NCBI GenBank assembly: GCA_004325065.1
Contig: PITI01000266.1
Span: 1-15,672, forward strand
DNA length: 15,672 nt
DNA from: Hamiltosporidium magnivora
Taxonomy: Eukaryota; Microsporidia; Dubosqiidae
Direction: 5' to 3'
The notes under the pieces: model-generated
Database searches by the model: none
What the model was told of the DNA's origin: nothing
The model's input: the letters and a program-made list of their open reading frames with translations, nothing else
Translations under genes and position numbers: made by a program
In this document: positions 1 through 8,135 of the stretch, one piece after another
How the letters are laid out: each line of letters begins with the position of its first letter
How positions within the stretch are numbered: position 1 is the stretch's first letter

Positions 1-50
1 ACAAGCAGAGAATACTCCAAGCTAATTCTGCTCCCGGCATGGTGGGGAAG
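1..50. repeat. End of dispersed repeat, copy 1 (truncated by window edge)
   Basis: The first 49 bases match 12848-12896 with only two differences (positions 6 and 23), and include the GC-rich core CTCCCGGCATGGTGGGG. Similarity stops abruptly after ...GGGGAA in both copies, which suggests that this is a true boundary of a repeated element or of its conserved part. The left part of this copy lies outside the window. The base composition is far richer in G+C than the surrounding DNA. It is probably a fragment of a transposable element, and its class cannot be decided from 50 bases. Confidence 0.8.
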
Positions 51-1268
51 AATCAGGCTTGTATTGATGATTATTTATAGAATCAACACATTCTCTTCAT
101 ATGTGTACTTTTTTATTATTTATTTCATTTTGAATTATACAGTTCATTTCTTAGAATTCATTTTCCAGTTATTTAAAGATCTTTTCCAGCTTTTAAAACA
201 TTCAACGGTGAAAAGGAATATTATGAGCTGTGTTCTAATACGACATTATATTTATATACATTCAAACTGATACATAGGTTTTTGCATTATACTATGAAAT
301 ATTTATATCAATATAGTATATATTCGTCATTAGAATGTAATTGGTTCAAAATTTTGGTTCTTTTTATTTTTTTGGTAACAAAACCGTTTATTTATTTTGC
401 TTTGCCTCCAAAAGCCCGGAAAGAATCTTGAAGCAATTTTTACTTCAAAATGAGTCATCCTTCATATTAAATCTTATGCGAAAAATTATATAAATAAATC
501 AGATTTATTATTATAGATTTTTACTGATATCATTTGAATATTGATTCGTATTCATTATTGAGTATTTATAGCAATCTCCTACCATGAGCAATACCATTTC
601 GTTTTTAATACTTGATTTAACATTTTTAACCAAAAAATGTAATCGTAAACAGCGAAATAATTACTATCTTGATGTGTAATAAATTTTTAAATTATATATT
701 TTTCGCAAAATCTAACATAAATATTCATCTTTATGTAAAATACTTAAAGAATAATTCTTCTTTTGTTTCCTAAAATACATTTAAATGTGGCAAATAAAAT
801 TCGATTTTTTGTATAAATTCTCTCAATGTAGTTATTCTAAAAACTATCTCTACTAAGTTGCTTTTTATATATAAATTTGTTTACTAATTTTTTTTATCTA
901 TATATTGAATTCTATTAGAAAATGAAACCATTCATCTTAAATAATATATTTCAAGTCCAATTCTGACTATATTATATTGTTTCCCAAACTCAATTAATGT
1001 AAATCTAGTTTTATTATCATTTTTTATCTTCAGGATTGCTACTCTTACATTCAATGTTTCTTTTATTCCCAAAAAAACCTAATTTAATAATTAAAAAATA
1101 TATTTAAGATATCGTTAATAACTCATGAGCATATTATAAAATTAAATTTACAATGCCTGGACATGTCTTTATTTTAATAGCTATTTATACTTCACTTAAA
1201 AGTAATCTGTTTTTTAATTCTTTGTTATCACAAAATAATAAAAAATATTTCTAAAGCAACCTGTTTTT
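51..1268. other. AT-rich geneless region upstream of the EME1-like gene
   Basis: No ATG-initiated reading frame of plausible coding character is seen on either strand. A 68-codon open stretch at 64-270 starts with TTG, is low-complexity and resembles no known family. A slightly GC-richer patch near 400-470 could be relic sequence, but nothing in it can be identified. The last 70 bases or so are presumably the promoter of the gene starting at 1269. Confidence 0.6.
1259..1262 (+). promoter_or_regulatory. CC-type motif upstream of the EME1-like start
   Basis: ACCT lies with its CC pair 8-9 bases before the ATG at 1269 (context CAACCTGTTTTTATG). The spacing resembles that of the CCC motifs before TIM50 and NIP7 in this window. 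CCC/GGG-like motifs next to start codons are known in microsporidia. The match here is weaker (CC only), so the call is tentative. Confidence 0.35.
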
Positions 1269-2306
1269 ATGGATAAAAAAAACGAAAAGACCATAAATAT
1301 TGCAAAAACCACACATAGCGATTCATCCTTAATTCTAATAGAAACACCATTTAAAGTAAACGAAGAAGATATAAAAGAAAACAGAAAATACATTTCAAAA
1401 TTCGATATCAATCTATTAGATGAGAACAAAATTTTTGATGAAATAGAAATCAACGAAATAAAGAAAACAGTAAAAAATTCTGAATCAGAAAAAAATTTTA
1501 ATTTCGAGATTAAACAAAATGAAGATTCTAATATATTATTTCATAAAACAGAAGGTTGTTTTATAGATCCATTATTTTACAAATACAAATTTGAAATACC
1601 AAATTTATTGAAAAAAATTGTTGATTCGGTTGTAAATAAAAATTTTAGATATTTTTATAGCGAAAACAATATTCTTCTTTTGAGAAATGTTTTAGACAAT
1701 TCTATTTTATTTTCAGCTTTAGTGTGTGAATATGAAAGGCTTTTTGATCTGAAAGACGAACATTTTTCCACCAAAATTATATTTATTTTAGGACGAGAAA
1801 AATATGTTAAGAAATTAAAAACAAATCAGCGATTGGAATATAAAAAAGCATTAGAAGAACACAAAACACACGATTTCTTTGACAAAGTTAAAGATCTAAG
1901 AAAAAAAACTTTTATGTTTCAGCTTAAATTCCATGTAAATTTTATTTTTATAGAATCCAACGAAGATATTCTTAGAGAATTCAAAGTTATGATTAAATTT
2001 CTTGAAACACCCAAAGTTTTTATTCCAAAAGTTAAAAAACACAAAGCCGATCAAAAAAAAGAATTTTTTAAATATATTTTAACCAAAATACCGGGGATAA
2101 GTATAACTGTAGGTATTGCTTTAAGTGACAAATTTTCAAGTTTAAAAGAATTCGTAATATTCTTAAACTCAGAAAATTCACAATCTTTAATAAATTTTAT
2201 GATACCAAATGAAAATAAGACAGGACATAGAAAACTTGGCCAAAAACAATATCAAATAATTTATAACACATTTTTAGAAGATAATGGGGACTTTCTCTTA
2301 AAATAA
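1269..2306 (+). CDS. EME1: XPF/EME1-family protein, probable non-catalytic subunit of the Mus81 endonuclease
   Basis: This 345-aa protein most resembles EME1/Mms4, the partner that helps Mus81 cut branched DNA such as stalled forks and recombination intermediates in the nucleus. Residues 1-95 are charged and low-complexity, as is usual for the disordered N-terminus. About 120-250 look like the ERCC4-type nuclease fold: a hydrophobic strand ending IIFILG (170-175), then a basic helix with NQRLEYKKAL (186-195). The active-site signature GDxxxERKxxxD of XPF/Mus81 is absent, as expected for an EME1-type inactive subunit. Residues 270-299 form a helix-hairpin-helix (IPGIS at 274-278), followed by RKLGQKQYQIIY (321-332), which corresponds to the conserved RRIG...RRIY end of EME1. 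Similarity is remote, so another XPF-family HhH protein (XPF itself, FAAP24) is possible. The ATG at 1269 is the first in frame. The stop overlaps an AATAAA, and another AATAAA follows at 2332. Confidence 0.62.
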   Translation: MDKKNEKTINIAKTTHSDSSLILIETPFKVNEEDIKENRKYISKFDINLLDENKIFDEIEINEIKKTVKNSESEKNFNFEIKQNEDSNILFHKTEGCFIDPLFYKYKFEIPNLLKKIVDSVVNKNFRYFYSENNILLLRNVLDNSILFSALVCEYERLFDLKDEHFSTKIIFILGREKYVKKLKTNQRLEYKKALEEHKTHDFFDKVKDLRKKTFMFQLKFHVNFIFIESNEDILREFKVMIKFLETPKVFIPKVKKHKADQKKEFFKYILTKIPGISITVGIALSDKFSSLKEFVIFLNSENSQSLINFMIPNENKTGHRKLGQKQYQIIYNTFLEDNGDFLLK

Positions 2307-3225
2307 ATTACATTTCTATTACTTCTATTCAAATAAAAAACATTTTACAGTTTTTAATCATTTTATAAATATTTTTGAAAATTTTAACTGAAATATAATT
2401 AATATAACTTATAACTTCTAAATATGGAAATTCAATTGTAAATATTAATGAAAAAGGATGTATTTGAATTTAAAAATAATATTTATTCGGTTTAAAAGGA
2501 AAGATTTCGTCTGAGTTGTAAATTTTGTTAAAATAAGTTCTTATGGGATGGAATTATTTAGAATGGTATTGCCATTTCTTATTGCAAGATGTATTTTAGA
2601 AAATTAAAAATTAATCCGATAGAAGCTCAATCTAATTAGAGTACATTTAACAAAATATATTTGATTTTTATTACTAATAGACATTAAATTTAAGATAAAA
2701 TAACACTTATGCCATAGAAAGTGGTTATAATGTAAAAAGCTATTTAATACTGAGAAATTTTGTTAACCTAGAATTTTATTTAATAAAAAAAAATGAAATA
2801 CAAATATCATTGAAGGATTTAAACATTAATTAAAATATAAAACAGAAAAAAAACTTGAAATTTTTGAGTTTAAGAATAGGAATAAATATATACCGGTAAG
2901 AAATAAAATTATCATTCCATAAAAATTTATATTTAAAACATAAATTAATTTAAAAAGTTGATATAATCACATATTTTATATTTTATAGAGACAAAATACT
3001 GTTTAGTTCAGCTAGGTGTGTTTATATTAAGCGTTTTTTATTGTAAAATTAGATATCTTTATTTCATAATTGTTAAGATAATTTAATTTAATTTGCTATA
3101 TTATCGGATGCATAAACAATTTAATTAAAAAATATTTGATAAGAAATTAATCTTGAATAAAATATTAAAATTAATTTAAACTAAAATAGCAAAATTTTAA
3201 ATCAAAAATTCAATTAAAAAATAAT
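2307..3225. other. AT-rich spacer between converging genes
   Basis: This 0.9-kb interval separates the 3' ends of the + strand EME1-like gene and the - strand RPAC1 gene, so it should contain both 3' untranslated regions. An AATAAA at 2332-2337, about 26 bases after the EME1-like stop, is a possible polyadenylation signal, though this hexamer is common by chance in such AT-rich DNA. No open frame, RNA gene or repeat could be recognised. Confidence 0.55.
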
Positions 3226-4137
3226 TTAATTTATCAAACATTTATCGATTTCACCTTTCAAATGTTGACATTTCTGATAAAAAATAAGCAAAGCTTTTTT
3301 TAAGAGACTAAGTGGATCAATATAAATACTTTCTATTGTAAAGATATAATGTTGAAATACTCTTCCCAAATAAATTCTATTGTCGAATTCTTTATGTCTT
3401 AATACTTCTCTACTCATTGATTCTAACCTTGGATTTTGAACAAAAGCTTTTAATCTCCCATCTACTTCTTCTATACCTATTACTCCTTTAGAAAAACAAT
3501 TCTGTAATTTCAAAGCTTCTTGGTCATAAAAATCGTCCAACAAAAGTATTTTTGGCATGAGACGATAAGATGCTAACGAAACAGGACTCCATTTAGCATG
3601 TACTTTGCCAATGTTTTTCTGACAATATATTTCTAAATCCAGTTCTTGCCCACAGGATAATTTGGTTATTGGTACTCTTTTTAGAAAAAAAGGTTCATTA
3701 TTTTTAAAAGTTGATTTCTGTTCTCCTTTAGGAATCCAAACCAAATCATCTGAATAAACCGTTTTGATTTCTTTTTGATTATTTTTTATTTTTAATGTAA
3801 AAATTAGTGTATTTTTTTCCTCCACATCGTTGGCAACGAAATCGAGTAAATCAGGATCAAAATGAAGAGGAATCAATCCTATTCGTTGTGCCAATGTCTC
3901 ATCTGGTAAAACACCAGTATTTTGATTCATAAAAATCTTTTCAGCTGCTATAGTTGGTATTTCACTCATAATTATACGTCTTATTCCATTAACTATCGAA
4001 CAGTCTACATTTTTTATATCAAATATCATTATATTATCTTTCTTTTCTATAATTTCTATTTCTAATTCATTTAATACGTCATTCAATGTTTTTTTCTCAT
4101 TTTCAAATTCTTCTATCAATCCCTCATTAGTGTACAT
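3226..4137 (-). CDS. RPC40: DNA-directed RNA polymerases I and III subunit RPAC1 (AC40)
   Basis: RPAC1 pairs with AC19 to form the alpha-like assembly platform of both RNA polymerase I (rRNA) and III (tRNA, 5S) in the nucleus. The 303-aa protein shows the diagnostic alpha-motif NVDCSIVNGIRRIIMSEIPT (43-62), then AAEKIFM and DETLAQRIGLIPL (79-91), where the family has DE.LAHRIGL.PL. The central insert domain ends in GKVHAKWSPVSLASYRLMP (177-195), matching the family's GK.HAK.SPV..ASYRLMP. The C-terminal dimerisation part has HYIFTIES (263-270) and a closing helix. Yeast RPC40 is 335 aa and human POLR1C 346, so this copy is shortened, mainly at the N-terminus and in loops. RPB3 is excluded because AAE and LAQRIGLIPLHFDP follow the AC40 pattern. 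The ATG sits right after CCGTT. The TIM50 gene lies 273 bp upstream on the same strand. Confidence 0.95.
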   Translation of the reverse strand: MYTNEGLIEEFENEKKTLNDVLNELEIEIIEKKDNIMIFDIKNVDCSIVNGIRRIIMSEIPTIAAEKIFMNQNTGVLPDETLAQRIGLIPLHFDPDLLDFVANDVEEKNTLIFTLKIKNNQKEIKTVYSDDLVWIPKGEQKSTFKNNEPFFLKRVPITKLSCGQELDLEIYCQKNIGKVHAKWSPVSLASYRLMPKILLLDDFYDQEALKLQNCFSKGVIGIEEVDGRLKAFVQNPRLESMSREVLRHKEFDNRIYLGRVFQHYIFTIESIYIDPLSLLKKALLIFYQKCQHLKGEIDKCLIN

Positions 4138-4142
4138 AACGG
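4138..4142 (-). promoter_or_regulatory. CCGTT motif abutting the RPAC1 start
   Basis: Read on the - strand, the sequence is AAAAAACCGTTATG, so the CCG begins five bases before the start codon. The kinase-like gene has GCCGTTA in its leader as well, and TCCGTTA also occurs upstream of NIP7. It may be a start-proximal transcription or translation element of the kind described in microsporidia, but function is inferred only from recurrence. Confidence 0.4.
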
Positions 4143-4149
4143 TTTTTTA

Positions 4150-4370
4150 CTTAAAACAGAAATAAAAATATTTAGAAAAATTTAAAAAAAATATTTAAAA
4201 TCAGAATAAAATATATAAGAGAACAAATATATGGAATAAAAAAACTATTAAAGAAAAACAGAGGTGCGAAATAAAAAAAAAATATTTACAGAACATAATA
4301 TATAAAATTCAAAAAATATTTATAGAAAAAAATAAAAAATTTAGAATCAAAGAATATTTATAACGAATAA
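4150..4370. repeat. Loosely repeated AATATTTANAGAA-like words in the RPAC1 promoter region
   Basis: The 273-bp gap between TIM50 and RPAC1 carries several related words: near 4168 (AATATTTAGAA), 4281 (AATATTTACAGAA), 4315 (AATATTTATAGAA) and 4353 (AATATTTATAACG). Such words may be degenerate repeats or simply reflect AT-rich composition. The interval must hold the TIM50 3' end and the RPAC1 promoter. Confidence 0.35.
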
Positions 4371-4410
4371 TTATTCATTAAGATAAACAGCATTTTACTC
4401 TTTAATAGAT

Positions 4411-5331
4411 TTAAAACACAATTTTTTTAACCAACCAATTAAATTTTGATAAAAAACCACTTTTTTGATTTTCCATTTGAATTTTCTGATCCATAAAAAT
4501 TTTTGCCTTATAAAAATCTCCAATTCTTTCATCGTTTATTTGTTTAATTTTATTTTGAAATAAATCATCAGTTTGTAGTCTAAAAAAATGTTTTTGATCA
4601 AATAATTTTCTTTGTATTTTAGAATATTCGTTGAAGAAATCTTTATTTTGATATGAAAATAAAGTATTTCTCCAATCTTTACTTGAAACAAAAAATAAAT
4701 TTGTAAAAAAATCTAAAAGACTTAACAATTTCTTATCTTCTTTTCCATTCCATGGATTTAAATATAAAATATTTTTTTCAAATTCTTTATTAAATTCGTT
4801 ATTTTTAGTGGAAATAAAAACTGTATTTTCTAAAGGCCGATTAAGATTCTTTAAACAAAATTTTGTTTTATCTTCTAAAAATATTTTATAAGCAAAACAT
4901 CCATATGGATCTATCTGTCGTATAAATGCATCTCCTATATATTTGTTACTTTGCGAAATAGCAACTAATTCATACATATGTGCAAGGTGAAAAAGAAAAA
5001 CGTCATTAAATTGCCGTTTCTTCAAAATATAATCAAAACTGTAAAACGAAAATATTGTTTTTGACAAAAAATTGTCAATATCAAATAAAATTACAGGTTT
5101 TTTTTCTATTTGATTCGGTAATGTTGGTATTTCCCTTTCTATCCATAAAAACCTTTTACTTTTATTTATAGATCTTTTCACATAATCTATTATTCTTTTA
5201 CTTTCACCTTCTTTAGGTTTTCCTAAAAAATACACACCTACACCACTCGCCAATAGAAAAGTACTAAAATATGGAAATTTCTGTTTTTTATAGTCGTTTT
5301 TCAATTTTAAAAATACATTTTTTACAAACAT
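4411..5331 (-). CDS. TIM50: TIM50-like mitochondrial/mitosomal inner-membrane import receptor
   Basis: TIM50 receives presequence proteins from the outer-membrane channel and hands them to TIM23. In a microsporidian the organelle would be the mitosome. From the ATG at 5331 the product is 306 aa. A basic N-terminus (KNVFLKLKNDYKKQK, 4-18) precedes one membrane segment (about 19-36), giving the usual matrix-in, intermembrane-space-out arrangement. An FCP1/NLI-phosphatase-like domain follows (about 78-235), with VILFDID (80-86), MYELVAISQSN (119-129), IDPYGCFAYKIF (140-151) and NPWNG (192-196). Human TIM50 has YEIVIFTSE, VDPHGFISYRLF and RPWDG at these places. The phosphatase DxDx(T/V) motif reads DIDNF, so activity is unlikely. 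A longer frame starts at 5370, but the 5331 ATG is preferred because CCC lies 8-10 bases upstream, exactly as in NIP7. The C-terminal 70 residues are charged and lineage-specific. Confidence 0.87.
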   Translation of the reverse strand: MFVKNVFLKLKNDYKKQKFPYFSTFLLASGVGVYFLGKPKEGESKRIIDYVKRSINKSKRFLWIEREIPTLPNQIEKKPVILFDIDNFLSKTIFSFYSFDYILKKRQFNDVFLFHLAHMYELVAISQSNKYIGDAFIRQIDPYGCFAYKIFLEDKTKFCLKNLNRPLENTVFISTKNNEFNKEFEKNILYLNPWNGKEDKKLLSLLDFFTNLFFVSSKDWRNTLFSYQNKDFFNEYSKIQRKLFDQKHFFRLQTDDLFQNKIKQINDERIGDFYKAKIFMDQKIQMENQKSGFLSKFNWLVKKIVF

Positions 5332-5338
5332 TTTTAGA

Positions 5339-5341
5339 GGG
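5339..5341 (-). promoter_or_regulatory. CCC motif upstream of the TIM50 start
   Basis: On the - strand the leader reads TTGCCCTCTAAAAATG, with CCC 8-10 bases before the ATG at 5331. A TATA-like AT run (TTATATTTTTTAATATTT) lies just upstream. The same CCC spacing occurs before NIP7. If this is the start-associated motif known in microsporidia, it places transcription start inside the longer frame and rules out the ATG at 5370. Confidence 0.5.
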
Positions 5342-5422
5342 CAAATATTAAAAAATATAACGACATTCATTTACAAAACAAAAAAAAGATAAAAATATTT
5401 TATTTTTAGAATGAATAGAACC

Positions 5423-5613
5423 CAATTTAAATATAAAATATAAAATTAAAAATACAACAAATACAACTAAGAATACAATTTAAATATAAAATTAAAAATA
5501 CAATAAATACAACTAGAATTCAACTAAGAATACAATAAATACAACTAAGAATACAATAAATATAACTAAGAATACAATTTAAATATAAATTAAAATACAA
5601 CTAAGAATACAAC
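5423..5613. repeat. Minisatellite-like array of AATACAACTAAG units
   Basis: The stretch is built from the words AATACAA, ATAAATACAACTAAG and AATTTAAATATAAAATTAA, which recur in changing order. AATACAACTAAG or close variants occur at least five times, and a larger unit AATACAATAAATACAACTAAG (21 bp) is visible around 5500-5580. Units are imperfect and A-rich on the + strand with very few Gs. It lies about 90 bp upstream of the TIM50 start. Slippage or unequal exchange would explain it, and no function is implied. Confidence 0.75.
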
Positions 5614-7060
5614 CAAACTCATAATTTTAAGATATGTATGAAGTAAATTATTTATAAATAAAAAATTAATTTGTACATTGAGAATCTAATTTTTTTTATA
5701 ATAAAGATAAATTATTTACTATTTTAATATTAATTTTTAGAAATTTTTGAAAGTTAAAAAATTTCTTTGTGTTTTCAAATCTAAATTATTATAGACAATG
5801 AATGCTAGTATGCAGGTGAATATTTTTTTTTAGTTCATTATTTGATCAAAAACGGTAGAGATTAAAACTTTTTTAAATAAACTACTATTTTGAAACAACC
5901 TTACTTCCTCTTGAAAAGAAAATTGACCGAATAAATTGTAGAAAGCGCCTCAAAAAAACGAGAATTTACTGTAAATTTAATAATATTGAATGTACTGACA
6001 TAAACAAAAAAAACTAAAAAAACCTTTTGGTGATCCTAAATATAATAGGCGGAAAAAATTCAGGCTCTAAATAGAATTGCATATATTTATTAATGCAGTT
6101 GTGTGGTTTATTATATTATGTCAGATATTTTGTAAGTGTTTGATTCAAAGCAGAGCTGTTTAGATTTGCAGTATTTTTGCATTCATAGTTTATTATGAGT
6201 TTTTACATGGTTAATAGATATAACCACTTGCTTTAGATTCTATATTTGTGTTTTTCTTGCGCATTTTCAGTTTAAAATAAGCTTTGGTACTTTGATTTGC
6301 ACATTTCCTAGCTTATAAATCTCCTTGTCTGGCGTTTCTAAGTTATTCGATCAATACCGAATCTGTTCGATTAAATTATTTTACTCGTTCCGAATTTATT
6401 TGCGTATTTTATCTTATCTTATCTTTTATCATTCTGAGCAATTATAATCAATGGCTTGATTATTCGTTTAAAAAAACGAGTAAATGTAGTCTTTAGATTC
6501 ACAGGTATTTCAATTTTTTTAAATAGTTATTGCAACGCTTAGTTAAAATTAATATTTTTTTATTACATAAGTAATATTCTATCAAATATTAGAGTCATAA
6601 CACTATATATTTAAGTATAAATCGTATTTTTTAGGATTATTCACTTTAAAAATATCAAAAAGTTTATTAATTAATTTCATACAATATAAATTAAATTAAT
6701 TTGATATTTAAAATGAATATATCACTTTTCTTTATAAATTCCGACTTGATGTTTATTCTAATACCTAATCATAGATTTCACATTCTTCATTTCCAAAAAA
6801 TTTTTAAATCGTAGGAAAACATAATTTGTTTAGTATACAAAATTTATATTTATTTAAGAAATATAGATATCCTAATAAGCAATTCATTATTTTGTCTAAA
6901 GTAGTTGATATAAGTATTTAATCGCATCGAGTCTCTATTTATATACAGAATTTCCAAAATCTCTACAATTTTGGCGGTTTTATATTTTTAAGGAATAATT
7001 TCTGCCATTGATGTGGTAGAAATTAGATTCATGAGGTAGTTTGATAAATTCATTCTTAGA

Positions 7061-7132
7061 TCATTTAGATTAGTTATTTAAAAACCAATTATTTTTGATT
7101 TATACAATATCGATTTTAATATTTTTTTATTT
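7061..7132. repeat. Exact direct repeat, copy A (72 bp)
   Basis: These 72 bases are repeated without a difference at 7147-7218, with a 14-bp spacer, giving a period of 86 bp. It begins TCATTTAGATTAG and ends in the T run before TTATTT. Lack of any divergence in otherwise decaying AT-rich DNA suggests a recent duplication, or an assembly artefact. Confidence 0.9.
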
Positions 7133-7146
7133 CTAATGTAATCAAG

Positions 7147-7218
7147 TCATTTAGATTAGTTATTTAAAAACCAATTATTTTTGATTTATACAATATCGAT
7201 TTTAATATTTTTTTATTT
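7147..7218. repeat. Exact direct repeat, copy B (72 bp)
   Basis: Second copy of the 72-bp sequence at 7061-7132, identical along its whole length. The flanks differ immediately outside both copies (TTTCTAATG after copy A, TTTTATATG after copy B). Confidence 0.9.
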
Positions 7219-8135
7219 TATATGTATGCTATTAGTACTTCTCTATATTTTTTCTGTGATATCTGTTCCTGACCTATATTTACTTGATAAAGTTTTACAA
7301 CAGTACATGATGGGTTTATTATAATAGTACACATTTGAAATAGACACTCTTCTGGTTTGGATTTCTTTATTTATATCCAAATAAGTCAAAAGCTGAAAAT
7401 GAATGTCCTCACTTTACAATTCAGTCGTAAAATATCTTTAAATTTATGTTTTGGGAAGATAAAAACACTTATAAACATATCAAAGATAACCCAAATATAT
7501 ATATACAGCCATATTTCTCTCCATATAAAATTGAAATCGAATATATTCTGCTCGCTTAAATATTATGATTTAATACAGGAATTTAATAAAAATTGTGACA
7601 AAGACTTTGTTTTTTTGTTAATATATTATTAAAATGGTTTTTTTGAAACATACCTTCATATATATTTTGTCTTTTAAGGTAAATTAAGTATAAAATAAAG
7701 CTGTTAATAATTATATTTGAAGCAATAGGGTAACCAAGTGTCAGAAAGAAATATTTAAAGAAATAGCTTTAATCTAAACTAACTGTGGCATAACAATAAA
7801 TGGTTTAATTAATTGGCTATTACAATACCAAACATATTCATTAGATGCATAATAAATCGAAAGATAATCAATTATGATAGATACAGATTTGTAATGCCTT
7901 CTTCATAACCTGTCTGTGACTTTAGTATGTATAATATATAATGATCAATAAAAAATGACAGATATATATTTTTAAAGCAGTTAATGAATATTTTAAGAAA
8001 AATAAAGTATAAAATTTTAGATCCTGAGCGATAAGAAAGATAAATAAAAAATTTTAGATTAAAGACAGTTTGTAGATAATAATTTAATTATAAATTTTTT
8101 ATAATTTCATTTATATAATAAAATTATTTGAGTGA

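Larger units (their letters stand above)
5332..8135. other. 2.8-kb geneless AT-rich region
   Basis: No credible gene is seen between TIM50 and the kinase-like gene. The region holds a minisatellite-like array (about 5423-5613), a slightly GC-richer and perhaps relic stretch (about 5790-6480), and an exact 72-bp direct duplication (7061-7132 and 7147-7218). A 91-codon open stretch at 7357-7632 starts with TTG, is rich in I, K, L, Y and S, and resembles no family, so it was not called. The last part (about 7980-8135) should contain the 3' end of the kinase-like transcript. Confidence 0.6.

Noticed and set aside
64..270. Open stretch of 68 codons on the + strand
   Set aside because: It begins with TTG rather than ATG, is low-complexity (F, I, Y rich) and resembles nothing; chance opening in AT-rich DNA.
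1214..1453. Minus-strand open frame of 79 codons
   Set aside because: It is antisense to the 5' part of the EME1-like gene, whose coding character is much stronger.
3226..4137. RPB3 (Pol II) instead of RPAC1
   Set aside because: The sequence around DETLAQRIGLIPL and GKVHAKWSPVSLASYRLMP follows the AC40 pattern, and no RPB3-type zinc-binding cysteine cluster is present.
5332..5370. Longer TIM50 start at the ATG at 5370
   Set aside because: The CCC motif and a TATA-like run lie inside this extension at the spacing seen in NIP7, favouring the ATG at 5331. It remains a possible alternative.
6380..6484. Inverted repeat TTTACTCGTT / AACGAGTAAA (6380-6389 and 6475-6484)
   Set aside because: Ten bases separated by 85 in AT-rich DNA are within chance; no longer stem or element boundary accompanies them.
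7357..7632. Open stretch of 91 codons on the + strand
   Set aside because: It starts with TTG, has no leader CCC motif and has a biased I/K/L/S/Y composition without family resemblance. A diverged small gene cannot be fully excluded.
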